Source of the DNA: JBHGBB01 sp041946755
GTDB lineage: Bacteria; UBP4; UBA4092; JAOAEQ01
Assembly: GCA_041946755.1 (NCBI GenBank)
Contig: JBHGBB010000011.1
Coordinates: 1 to 38,203, forward strand
Length of the DNA: 38,203 nucleotides
Reading direction: 5' to 3'
A program made the translations under genes and the position numbers. Positions 9,059-16,494 of the stretch are shown piece after piece. The notes under the pieces were generated by a model. The model had not been told where the DNA came from, made no database searches, and saw nothing but the letters and a program-made list of their open reading frames with translations. Each line of letters begins with the position of its first letter. Positions within the stretch are counted from its first letter, which is position 1.

Positions 9059-10516
9059 TTATTGAGTAACTATTGCTGTTTCGAGTGTTTTCCAGAACCG
9101 GGTTTGTTGCGGGTTGAGTTTGATGATCTGGCTGGCTAAATTTATTTCGCACCCATTCCCTATCTGCCATAATTCATTTTTGTCTAAGGAATGACCGTTT
9201 ACTCCTACTTTACCCTGAAGGGATTCAATCCATAATTTATTATCATGGCGTAATACCCGGGCATGGCCGGGTTTAATACCCGGCATAGAAAAAGAAATGA
9301 TATCATCTTCCGATGACCCGATAGTCGCTTCCTGCAACAGAAAAATTATTGCGCGCGGAGAAGCGTTCATCATCTGTTGAATTCGGATGGCAGTCAAACT
9401 GCCGGTTTGTGGTAAGATAAACTCACGATAGCTATATTCAATCGCCCAGGAATCGGATTCTTTAATCATTTGAATCCGGTCGTTCTGTTTCAGCAGATGA
9501 TTGCTTAATCGTTGTATCCTGGTTTCATTAACATAAGTTCCATGGCTGGAAGTATCGACGAGATATACCTGACGGTTACTTAATTTAATTTGAAAATGGC
9601 ACCGACTGATTTTTTCGACTTTATCCCGATCCCGCCGTCTCGTTTTCGGGTCGATTATCGGAATCTCAATATCTGCACTCTGCATTTGCCGGCCGCAACT
9701 GCAGTCTTCTTTAAACACTACCGCTATCGAATCATATCCCAGTTCAAAAAAGAGGATCGGAGCTAGCGCAGATTGCACCGGTAGATAAGTCCATTGTTTT
9801 TCGGGTTGTTGAACCGCCTTTACCGGTTTAATATCCAGGGTCGCATACCGCTGCGCTTTTTCAGAATCTGATGGCGGAGCTAGCGGTGCAAATCCTTGTT
9901 CACCGACTTCACAAACATCCCAAGGATCTTCCAATCCTTTAATAAGATATGGTCCATGGTTCCGCCATAAAACCGACTGGAGACCGGTCAGCTTTTCTCC
10001 GCGTAACACCGCGCGAGCGTTATCGAGCACACTACTGGTTACCAGTGTCTGATTCCCGCCGGCTAGGGACATAATCCGATGAGCGACATCAACCTGCATC
10101 CCTAATATATCCTGAATATCAGCGGTTTTACAGTCTCGTTTGATGAACACTTCACCCATATGGATTCCTATCCGAACGAGGATTTTTCGCGGGATTTTTT
10201 CTGCAAGTTTCCGTAATTCCGCATGCAGGGATAAGGCAAAGCGGACCGCATCACTGGGTCGGATAAATATCAGGAAAAACGAATCTCCAGCGGTAGTTAT
10301 CTCTTCCGCTTCCGGGAACTGGCCTAACTGTTTCCGAACTACATCTTGATGCATGGTAACCAGGGCATTGCCGGTTATTTCGCCTAAATCGCGTTTTAAA
10401 CCGGTTGAATCTACCACATCGGTAAAGACTAAAGTTAGGACTCCGGTCTTATGTCGGGCACGAAATGCTTCTACCCGTTCTCGATCCCAATCAGTTAGCT
10501 GAATTGTTGTTTCCAT
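9059..10516 (-). CDS. Class III nucleotidyl cyclase homologue with FHA domain(s)
   Basis: From the ATG at 10516 the protein has 485 aa. A TTG at 10540 is in frame but adds only eight unconvincing residues, and neither start has a Shine-Dalgarno. An adenylate/guanylate cyclase catalytic fold (about 25-205) holds the metal aspartates (FTD, Asp33; AGD, Asp78) and the transition-state Arg147 in VAHR. The usual substrate Lys of KTxGD is Thr74, and the Asn of VNxAAR is Asp143, so activity or base specificity may be altered. A classical FHA domain (about 285-355) shows SRCHF and SSHGTYVN, and a weaker FHA-like repeat (about 395-460) follows. The protein is soluble, with no membrane segment. It is the first gene of an operon with the kinase. 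Confidence 0.85.
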   Translation of the reverse strand: METTIQLTDWDRERVEAFRARHKTGVLTLVFTDVVDSTGLKRDLGEITGNALVTMHQDVVRKQLGQFPEAEEITTAGDSFFLIFIRPSDAVRFALSLHAELRKLAEKIPRKILVRIGIHMGEVFIKRDCKTADIQDILGMQVDVAHRIMSLAGGNQTLVTSSVLDNARAVLRGEKLTGLQSVLWRNHGPYLIKGLEDPWDVCEVGEQGFAPLAPPSDSEKAQRYATLDIKPVKAVQQPEKQWTYLPVQSALAPILFFELGYDSIAVVFKEDCSCGRQMQSADIEIPIIDPKTRRRDRDKVEKISRCHFQIKLSNRQVYLVDTSSHGTYVNETRIQRLSNHLLKQNDRIQMIKESDSWAIEYSYREFILPQTGSLTAIRIQQMMNASPRAIIFLLQEATIGSSEDDIISFSMPGIKPGHARVLRHDNKLWIESLQGKVGVNGHSLDKNELWQIGNGCEINLASQIIKLNPQQTRFWKTLETAIVTQ

Positions 10517-10576
10517 AGCAGGATGAAGGATAAATAACAATATTCAATAGTATTATATCCCTATTAATTATATGGA

Positions 10577-10605
10577 ATAATATCTCGTTTTATGCTTTCT
10601 GTCAA
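10577..10605 (-). promoter_or_regulatory. Consensus sigma-70 promoter of the cyclase/FHA-kinase operon
   Basis: The minus strand carries TTGACA (10600-10605), a 17-bp spacer and TATTAT (10577-10582). It lies about 60 bases before the likely ATG and is nearly ideal, suggesting steady expression. Confidence 0.75.
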
Positions 10606-10686
10606 GAAAAGTAGCAAGTTATTTTTAAATTATCAAACTGCATCCTCATAAATCAACTGAATATCAACGGTAAGGGCAGAAAAAAA

Positions 10687-10715
10687 TTGACCCTATACGA
10701 ACAATGCAGTATAAT
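10687..10715 (+). promoter_or_regulatory. Consensus sigma-70 promoter of the catabolic cluster
   Basis: TTGACC (10687-10692), a 17-bp spacer and a perfect TATAAT (10710-10715) give a strong promoter. It is divergent from the cyclase/FHA promoter about 80 bases away. The leader to the first start codon is about 110 nt and contains weak inverted repeats (for example 10757-10763 with 10815-10821). Confidence 0.75.
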
Positions 10716-10831
10716 GTAACCTTAATAATCCTTAGCATAACACAGCGCTGCTAGTATCTCGAAAAGGTTTGGTTCGGGATATACCGCTAAAAAAACAAGT
10801 CGGAGACTTGATTCTTCGAGAAGGAGACGCT

Positions 10832-11578
10832 ATGTCTATTGATGTTGAAAAAATACTTCGACCGATCGATACCCCGCTTCCTGAATACCCCCCAAAATAT
10901 ATGACCTTAGCGGGTGGCGAAAAGCTGGTAATTCGCCAGGTAACCCGCGAAGAAATTCCCGATATCCTCCCGTATGTCGAACCGTTACTCCATGTCGAAC
11001 GGGACTATTATGATGTGGTTGCCGCCCGGGTATATTCCGAACTATTGGCATATTACTATCATCGCGTCCAGGATGAATATGTTCTGGCAGCACAAGTCGA
11101 TGGTGAATTGGTAGCAGTAGTCAATGGCCGGTATGTAAATAAAGATGTTGGGATGTCACTCCATACTCTCGGATTACGCCGGGGATTACGGATCGGCGCC
11201 CATGCATTTGCCGCAAAAATGGAATACCATATGGATATTTTAGGCCAGAAAGAAGTACTGATTGTTGCGGAATCGCCAATCGGATTCCGCCGATGGATGA
11301 TTGAATATAAACTGGAAAAACGATTCGAGGTTCCCCATGAGTTAGGCGGATGTCCTTCCTGGGCGTTGACGAAAGAGCTATTTAATCAAGCCCGGGGTAG
11401 TCTGATAGTTGGGAAACGGCCGGTACCGGAAGAACTGCTTGCGAAAGCGAAAGCCGCTATCCTCCCGCCGAAAGACCCACCGCGGCCGCCGGCAGATTTA
11501 TTAGCCGCGACCCGGTCGTTATATGATTCTACCGCCACCGCCCTCATGTCACAGCGGAACTTAATAGGAGGGAAATAA
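10832..11578 (+). CDS. GNAT-like (acyltransferase-fold) protein of unknown substrate
   Basis: This 248-aa cytoplasmic protein starts at the ATG at 10832, where GAAGGAGA lies 6 nt upstream. A TTG 63 bases earlier extends the frame but has no ribosome site. The central part (about 30-175) looks like a GNAT fold: a sensor region with EEIPDILPYV, a strand EYVLAAQVDGELVAVVNGR, and a later strand-helix around LIVAESPIGFRRWMIEY. I see no clean Q/RxxGxG/A acetyl-CoA loop, so the call is tentative. The C-terminal 60 residues are Pro- and Ala-rich. It is the first gene of a tight operon and ends one base before the thiolase-like gene, so a role with an acyl-CoA or acyl group is plausible. Confidence 0.55.
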   Translation: MSIDVEKILRPIDTPLPEYPPKYMTLAGGEKLVIRQVTREEIPDILPYVEPLLHVERDYYDVVAARVYSELLAYYYHRVQDEYVLAAQVDGELVAVVNGRYVNKDVGMSLHTLGLRRGLRIGAHAFAAKMEYHMDILGQKEVLIVAESPIGFRRWMIEYKLEKRFEVPHELGGCPSWALTKELFNQARGSLIVGKRPVPEELLAKAKAAILPPKDPPRPPADLLAATRSLYDSTATALMSQRNLIGGK

Positions 11579-11579
11579 T

Positions 11580-12755
11580 ATGCGCGAAGTATATGTCGCT
11601 GGAATTGGAATTACCAGTTTCACCCGGTTAGAATATCCGTTAGTCGAAATCGCGGCATATCCCGGATTGATGGCGATGAAAGAAAGCGGCATTAAATCGA
11701 TCGACCAGATTTATGTCGCTAATATGGGTGCATCTCGTGCCAATCATCAAACCGGATTAGCCAGCGCAGTAGTCGACCATATGAGTCTAACTCCAGCAGG
11801 AGCGGAAACCATCGAAAACGGCCCGGCTTCAGGCGCTTCGGCGATTAAACAAGGATTTCTGGCTGTTGCTTCCGGTATGTATGATACCGTTATGGTGCTC
11901 GGCGCGGAGCGTATGCGGGAAGTGAATAGTCTGGAAGCAACCGATTTAGTCTCTACCCTAACCCATCCGATGGCGGAATATATCTATGGAATAACCTTAC
12001 CCTCGTTAGCCGGGATGTTCGCCCGGTTATGTATGGATAAATACGGGATTACTTCTCGGCATTTGGCGATGGTCGCAGTTAAAAACCATAAACATGCTAT
12101 GGATAATTTTTATGCGCATCTGCATGAAGAGATTACTGTTGAAGGGATTCTCGATTCACCGGATGCGATGACCAATAACCCGATCGTCGCCGATCCGTTG
12201 CGGTACTATGATATGTGTCCGGTATCGGATGGCGGCGCTTGTGTAATTTTAACCACCGCGGAACTAGCAAAAAAAACCGGGAAACCCATGGTACGTCTTG
12301 CTGGAATCGGTCAGGCGACCGATACTCATGCGGTACATGACCGGAAAAATCCGACCGATTTATTAGCGGTTCGGGAAGCGGCAAAAAAATCGTTTGCTAT
12401 GGCTGGAGTCAAACCAAAAGAAGTTGATGTCGCTGAACTGCATGACGCGTTTACGATTTTAGAAATCGTTGAAAGTGAAGAAGTAGGCTTCTTCGAAAAA
12501 GGACAAGGCCATATCGCGCTTCAGGAAGGATATACCAAACTCGGCGGGAAACTCCCGATCAATCCTTCTGGTGGATTGAAAGCGAAAGGACATCCGGTTG
12601 GCGCGACCGGAGTCGGCCAGGCGCATGAAATGGTTCTCCAGTTGCGGGGTGAAGCTGGGAAACGCCAGGTTAAAAATGCTAAGGTCGGATTCACCTGTAA
12701 CTTCGGTGGATTCGGCAATAATGTCGTCTGTCTGACCTTTGTAAAGGAGAAATAA
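11580..12755 (+). CDS. SCP2-type thiolase-fold protein lacking the nucleophilic cysteine
   Basis: This 391-aa thiolase-superfamily protein is of normal length. GGAGG lies 8 nt before the ATG. The usual nucleophile motif, Cys-Ala-Ser-Gly, reads Pro82-Ala-Ser-Gly here, so the acyl-accepting cysteine is absent. The other signature blocks remain: ELHDAF with His288, GHPVGATG with His338, and TCNFGG with Cys373. The next gene is a DUF35 protein, and thiolase-DUF35 pairs form fixed complexes in archaeal mevalonate synthesis and in bacterial steroid side-chain retro-aldolases (Ltp2-DUF35). Classical thiolysis is therefore unlikely. A retro-aldol, decarboxylating or scaffold role on a CoA ester is possible. 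It is closely coupled to its neighbours, with gaps of 1 and 2 bases. Confidence 0.85.
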   Translation: MREVYVAGIGITSFTRLEYPLVEIAAYPGLMAMKESGIKSIDQIYVANMGASRANHQTGLASAVVDHMSLTPAGAETIENGPASGASAIKQGFLAVASGMYDTVMVLGAERMREVNSLEATDLVSTLTHPMAEYIYGITLPSLAGMFARLCMDKYGITSRHLAMVAVKNHKHAMDNFYAHLHEEITVEGILDSPDAMTNNPIVADPLRYYDMCPVSDGGACVILTTAELAKKTGKPMVRLAGIGQATDTHAVHDRKNPTDLLAVREAAKKSFAMAGVKPKEVDVAELHDAFTILEIVESEEVGFFEKGQGHIALQEGYTKLGGKLPINPSGGLKAKGHPVGATGVGQAHEMVLQLRGEAGKRQVKNAKVGFTCNFGGFGNNVVCLTFVKEK

Positions 12756-12757
12756 CT

Positions 12758-13105
12758 ATGGAAAAAAATATCTACGCGTATAAATGTAAACGATGCGGGC
12801 ATATCCAATATCCTTATCGAACCATCTGCCGCAATTGCCATGAAAACGACCATAATGAATTCGATATCGTCCCACTTTCCAAAAAGGGAAAGATAGTCAC
12901 CTTCACTCATCTCTATAATCCTCCTTCCGACTACGAAACGGTATTTCTAACGCTTGGTATTGTCGCCTTAGATGATGGAAATAATATCACCTGCCATCTG
13001 AATATTCCGAAACCGAAAATCGGGATGAAAGTTACCGGGAAAGTGGAAGTAGTGCGTAAAGATGAATATAACAAATACTATGGTATGGTGTTCTACGAAA
13101 CATAA
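12758..13105 (+). CDS. DUF35 Zn-ribbon/OB-fold protein, thiolase partner
   Basis: This 115-aa protein has a rubredoxin-like zinc ribbon (Cys10, Cys13, Cys24, Cys27) followed by an OB fold (about 45-112, with GKIVTFT and KVTGKVEV). This is the DUF35 layout. Such proteins bind the thiolase-fold partner and shape its CoA site. The gene starts two bases after the thiolase stop and has GGAG 9 nt upstream of its ATG, so equal expression is expected. Confidence 0.88.
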   Translation: MEKNIYAYKCKRCGHIQYPYRTICRNCHENDHNEFDIVPLSKKGKIVTFTHLYNPPSDYETVFLTLGIVALDDGNNITCHLNIPKPKIGMKVTGKVEVVRKDEYNKYYGMVFYET

Positions 13106-13110
13106 CGGAA

Positions 13111-13148
13111 GAACGAAAGGACGAAAGGACGTATGAACGAAAGGACGA
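13111..13148 (+). repeat. Low-complexity tandem tract around a start codon
   Basis: The octamer-like word GAAAGGAC recurs three times in 38 bases, two copies before the ATG at 13133 and one after it. The tract supplies an AAGGA ribosome site 5 nt before that ATG. It resembles, in style, the 7-bp-based tracts at 18864-18923 and 35982-36003. Confidence 0.6.
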
Positions 13149-14140
13149 CAGAACCACGAGAAGAAATTGCATCCTTTCATCCTAGCGAAGCGGTCTTCCT
13201 AGCGAAGCGGTCTTCCTCTCAATTAAGTACCGGTCAAGAAATTGGAATCCTGAGTTGTGGAGATAGGATAACCCCGGGCAACTATTCGTTTCATTCACGA
13301 TTCCGGCGGGCGATTAATTTTTTCGATGATACCAATCTGGTTGCTATCGTCGATGCTTCGATCCGCAGCGGACCGTTCAATATAGTCGTGGCTAATATTG
13401 AATCCTTTGCCGCGAATAGTATCTTTATCGACCGCGCTTCTTTTCTGCTGAACAACATCTATTTTGATATTCAAACGGTTCCTCAATATGATTCTAAGCT
13501 TACTATCCCTAAATCTATCGATATTACCAAACTACACTTGAATCTGCTGTATTTTAAGCAGATTATCATCAACCATGCATCGACGAAAAGTCTGGTGTTT
13601 CTGTTAAAAGAACGGAAAGACCAAAAAGCCCAAAAGCATAAAAACGATACTGCTGGTTCATTTCGATATCATGGTCGTCCGAGTAAACCGGTCATACCAA
13701 AATCGTTCGAATGGATTCTCCAAGACCGGTTTACCGCGGGAACGAAATTGATTGAACAAGGGAAAATCCTGGATGGAGTAGAGTTACTTCGCGGACTCGG
13801 TAACGGACTCACCCCCAGCGGTGATGATTTTATTGCCGGATTCCTTATCGCATTACATCTTCAGCAATTACTTTATGGAAAAAACCATACTACATTGATT
13901 AATGATATTTTTAGGATAGCACAGAATAACAATCTCTTATCCACAGCATTTTTACGTAGCGCTAAAGAAGGCCGGGTATGCGAGAAATTGAAACATACCA
14001 TCTCGGCGTTGTTGACGGCAAAACCCCATGAATTATTATCTCCTACCCTGGAGTTATTATCGATCGGTGCAACTTCCGGAGCGGATATTGCTGTCGGTTT
14101 GATTTTTGGATTGGAGCGAATCAGGCTTTATGCAAGTTAA
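13133..14140 (+). CDS. allH: DUF2877 protein (AllH/YlbF-like)
   Basis: This protein has 335 aa from this start. The DUF2877 signature GLGNGLTPSGDDFIAG lies at 221-236, and SRFRRAINF plus GPFNIVV (55-87) match the family's N-terminal block. In E. coli the homologue YlbF (AllH) belongs with FdrA and YlbE to oxamic transcarbamylase. The first about 35 residues are doubtful: they are encoded by low-complexity sequence and by a 17-bp tandem duplication (13183-13216), and homologues are usually nearer 280 residues. A non-ATG start further in is possible. The gene follows the DUF35 gene by 27 bases and overlaps fdrA by 11. The symbol is by homology of the trio. Confidence 0.8.
   Translation: MNERTTEPREEIASFHPSEAVFLAKRSSSQLSTGQEIGILSCGDRITPGNYSFHSRFRRAINFFDDTNLVAIVDASIRSGPFNIVVANIESFAANSIFIDRASFLLNNIYFDIQTVPQYDSKLTIPKSIDITKLHLNLLYFKQIIINHASTKSLVFLLKERKDQKAQKHKNDTAGSFRYHGRPSKPVIPKSFEWILQDRFTAGTKLIEQGKILDGVELLRGLGNGLTPSGDDFIAGFLIALHLQQLLYGKNHTTLINDIFRIAQNNNLLSTAFLRSAKEGRVCEKLKHTISALLTAKPHELLSPTLELLSIGATSGADIAVGLIFGLERIRLYAS
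13183..13216 (+). repeat. 17-bp direct tandem duplication in the 5' end of the DUF2877 gene
   Basis: Two identical 17-bp copies (13183-13199 and 13200-13216) abut. The unit is not a multiple of three, so gain or loss of one copy shifts the reading frame between the ATG at 13133 and the conserved part of the gene. Confidence 0.9.
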
Positions 14141-15692
14141 AGGGATTAGCAAACAAGGCGAATATTACGATTCAGTTACCCTGATGCAAGCGGTGAAGTA
14201 TATCAATGAACTTAATGGGGTGATTGATAGCGCTATCGTCATGGGGACTAAAGAGAATAAATCGATTCTGGAAGCTTCCGGTATGCTGCTGGATATTTTC
14301 AAACCGTGCGGAGATACTGATCTCTTAATTGCGGTTAAAGCCGAGACTGCAGAACGAGCGGAACAGGCATTGGCAGAAGTAAACACTATCCTGAAATCGA
14401 TGCGGAAACGCAGTAGTGCCGGAACTATGTCGTTACCGCGCAGTATCGATGCAGCACTAAAACTATTACCAGAAGCGAACCTGGCGTTAATTTCCGTTGC
14501 TGGACGGTATGCCGGTGAAGTTGCTATGAAATCATTACACTCCGGTTTACATGTGATGCTGTTTTCGGATAATGTACCGCTCGATCAGGAAATAGCGTTA
14601 AAACAGTTTGCAATAGACCATGGTCTTTTAGTCATGGGTCCGGATTGCGGCACTGCGATTATTAATGGAGTACCATTAGCGTTTGCCAATAAAGTTAATC
14701 GGGGGAATATCGGGATCGTTGCTGCGGCGGGAACGGGATTACAGGAAGTAAGCTGCCTGATTTCGAATAACGGTGCTGGAATATCGCAAGCTATCGGCAC
14801 CGGCGGCCGCGATGTTAAACAAGAGGTTGGCGGATTGATGTTTATTGAAGCAATAAAAATGCTATTAGCCGACTCGAATACCAAAGTTCTCTTACTGGTT
14901 TCCAAACCCCCGCATCCGGAAGTATTGGAAAAGATTGGGAAGATATTACAGGGTAATACCAAACCCGTGGTAGCGGCTTTTCTCGGTGCTAACCCTGAAG
15001 ATATAAAAAAATATGGTATCCATCCGGCAGGTTCTCTTGAAGAAGCGGCATTGGTATCAGTCGCATATTCTACCGGAACTGGAATTGACAAGATAAAAGA
15101 TGTTATGAAACATCAACCTGAAGCGGTCAAGAAGATAGCGAGAACCGAATCCAGTAAACTATCTATCGGGCAGAAATATATTCGCGGATTGTTTAGCGGG
15201 GGTACCTTCTGTTATGAAGCGCAATTATTATTACATAACTTAATTGATAATATTTATTCCAATGTCCCAGTCAGGAAATCCAAGAAACTTACTAATTCCC
15301 TCCGGAGTCAGGAACATACTCTCATCGATTTAGGTGAAGATGAGTTTACGGTCGGGCGCCCGCATCCGATGATTGATTATTCGTTACGGAATAAGCGGAT
15401 TATTGAAGAAGCCTCCGACCCGGAAACAGCGGTTATCCTTCTCGATATCGTTCTCGGATTCGGATCGAATCCTGACCCATTGAAGGATATTATTCCAGCT
15501 ATAGAAACAGCACAGAATATTGCTAAAAAGAATAATCGATATATTATCTTTGTTTGTTCGGTCACTGGCACCGATGCCGATCCGCAGAATCGATCGAAAG
15601 TGGTTCAAGGACTAAATGACGTTTGGGTAATGGAATCGAATGCTCTAGCTAGTTTATGTGCCGGATATATTGTCAGTAATAGTAGGCAATAA
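14130..15692 (+). CDS. fdrA: FdrA-family protein (AllF-like, CoA-ligase fold)
   Basis: This 520-aa protein of the succinyl-CoA synthetase alpha-like superfamily starts at the ATG at 14130, which overlaps the end of the DUF2877 gene by 11 bases. A TTG at 14106 is open but has no ribosome site. The N-terminal half holds a Rossmann-like CoA-binding region (VMGPDCGTA, VAAAGTGLQEV, GTGGRDV), and the C-terminal half has the ligase-CoA fold. E. coli FdrA is part of oxamic transcarbamylase, which interconverts oxalurate plus phosphate with oxamate plus carbamoyl phosphate. With DUF2877 before it and DUF1116 after it, all three parts of that enzyme are present here. The actual carbamoyl donor is not known. 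Confidence 0.85.
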   Translation: MQVKGISKQGEYYDSVTLMQAVKYINELNGVIDSAIVMGTKENKSILEASGMLLDIFKPCGDTDLLIAVKAETAERAEQALAEVNTILKSMRKRSSAGTMSLPRSIDAALKLLPEANLALISVAGRYAGEVAMKSLHSGLHVMLFSDNVPLDQEIALKQFAIDHGLLVMGPDCGTAIINGVPLAFANKVNRGNIGIVAAAGTGLQEVSCLISNNGAGISQAIGTGGRDVKQEVGGLMFIEAIKMLLADSNTKVLLLVSKPPHPEVLEKIGKILQGNTKPVVAAFLGANPEDIKKYGIHPAGSLEEAALVSVAYSTGTGIDKIKDVMKHQPEAVKKIARTESSKLSIGQKYIRGLFSGGTFCYEAQLLLHNLIDNIYSNVPVRKSKKLTNSLRSQEHTLIDLGEDEFTVGRPHPMIDYSLRNKRIIEEASDPETAVILLDIVLGFGSNPDPLKDIIPAIETAQNIAKKNNRYIIFVCSVTGTDADPQNRSKVVQGLNDVWVMESNALASLCAGYIVSNSRQ

Positions 15693-15780
15693 CAGGATAA
15701 AGATAAAAATAATACCCGGAACTTGAATTTTTTACAATTTGTCAATAATTCAAGTTAAAACTCGGTATTTTATGTCCGTT

Positions 15781-15811
15781 TTGAATTTGTCTCCAGCGGA
15801 GACAAATTCAA
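15781..15811. repeat. Perfect 14-bp hairpin
   Basis: The arms 15781-15794 and 15798-15811 are fully complementary around the trinucleotide AGC. It has no long T-run on either side, so it is not a classical terminator. It belongs to the set of palindromes filling this intergenic island. Confidence 0.85.
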
Positions 15812-15864
15812 CATAGCTTTCGTGAACTAAGGTATTATTGATTTTATTATGGTTATCCAATCAT

Positions 15865-15897
15865 GTTGAATTGTGCGCCATTGGCGTAAAATTCAAC
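15865..15897. repeat. Imperfect hairpin related to a degenerate copy at about 26977-27010
   Basis: GTTGAATT (15865-15872) pairs with AATTCAAC (15890-15897), and the inner CGCC/GGCG pairs round an ATT loop. A degenerate relative with the words GTTGAATT, CGCCATT and ACAACTT appears near 26977-27010 in the other hairpin island. Confidence 0.7.
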
Positions 15898-15934
15898 TTC
15901 GGTTTATACTAAGCGAATTTCAATAATGTAGTGC

Positions 15935-15963
15935 AACCCGAATTGGTCGGACCAATTCGGGTT
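15935..15963. repeat. 29-bp palindrome, copy 1 of 2
   Basis: Arms of 14 bp (15935-15948 and 15950-15963) meet at a single central G. The whole 29 bp recurs exactly at 26924-26952, about 11 kb away in the other island. Confidence 0.92.
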
Positions 15964-16061
15964 CAATTCCAATGGAAAATCATAATAGGACAAAGATATA
16001 CTAGGTATCCAACTATTCAAATGGCTCATAAGATAAATTTATTCTCATTTTAATATCAGAT

Positions 16062-16088
16062 AGCAAATTGGAAACTTTCCAATTTGCT
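16062..16088. repeat. Perfect 13-bp palindrome around a single C
   Basis: Arms 16062-16074 and 16076-16088 are fully complementary. The outer word AGCAAATTG is close to those of the two hairpins at 26697-26725 and 26754-26780, which suggests one family of elements. Confidence 0.85.
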
Positions 16089-16179
16089 TAAGAATAATAA
16101 TTCCAGTTGTTTATAAGAATGTTGACCTATTGTCAAATTGAGAAAAGGTTAAGATAAGTATGATAATGCTTGATTTTTT

Positions 16180-16321
16180 ATTAGCCCCTAGATTTATCTA
16201 GGGGACCTAAAAATCAAAAAAGAACCTTCCCCCCTCTCTGCGGTGATTTTATCACCGCAGAGAGGGGGGAAGGGGAGACCACGGGAAATAAATATACCCC
16301 TAGATGAATCTAGGGGCTAAT
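16180..16321. mobile_element. Composite inverted-repeat element, MITE-like or REP-like
   Basis: Two 25-bp inverted copies (16180-16204 and 16297-16321) differ at one base. Each copy is itself a 9-bp palindrome (CCCCTAGAT with ATCTAGGGG). Between them sits a perfect 23-bp hairpin with a 3-nt loop (16225-16247 and 16251-16273). The element is 142 bp, has no room for a protein, and shows no clear target-site duplication. This is the architecture of a miniature inverted-repeat element or a REP/BIME pair, and no transposase is seen in the window. Confidence 0.6.
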
Positions 16322-16494
16322 CATAATTGGAATAGAATTTATTAGGCGGAATAAATCCCGCCATTAATAATCAAATAAAAATATCAGATGGTAAATCCCG
16401 TGCTTTAAAACTAATAAAAGATGTTAATATACCATTGAATTAACTTCGCTCAATTCGCTAAATTCGCGGTTAAAAAATTAGTTTATAAGCAATT

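Larger units (their letters stand above)
15693..16494. other. 802-bp gene-free, hairpin-packed intergenic island
   Basis: No convincing gene is visible between fdrA and the DUF1116 gene. The stretch holds at least seven inverted repeats: 15720-15756 (10-bp arms), 15781-15811 (14-bp arms, 3-nt loop), 15865-15897 (14 of 15 pairs), 15935-15963 (14-bp arms around one G), 16062-16088 (13-bp arms around one C), a composite element at 16180-16321, and 16339-16370 (imperfect, GGCGG with CCGCC). The last 60 bases before the next gene are AT-rich with TTCGCT-like words. No Shine-Dalgarno precedes the DUF1116 ATG. Confidence 0.85.

Noticed and set aside
10769..10831. Longer GNAT-like protein from the TTG at 10769
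   Set aside because: The ATG at 10832 has a well-placed GAAGGAGA site, and the extra 21 residues look like translated leader.
14106..14129. Longer FdrA start at the TTG 14106
   Set aside because: No ribosome site precedes it, and the family N-terminus begins at the ATG at 14130.
15718..15746. Possible second ECF promoter (GGAACT ... GTCAAT) after fdrA
   Set aside because: The spacing is 17, the -10 half is not CGTC, and the sequence is part of a hairpin.
15693..16494. CRISPR array
   Set aside because: The repeats are different palindromes at irregular distances, without constant repeat-spacer periodicity, and no cas genes are nearby.
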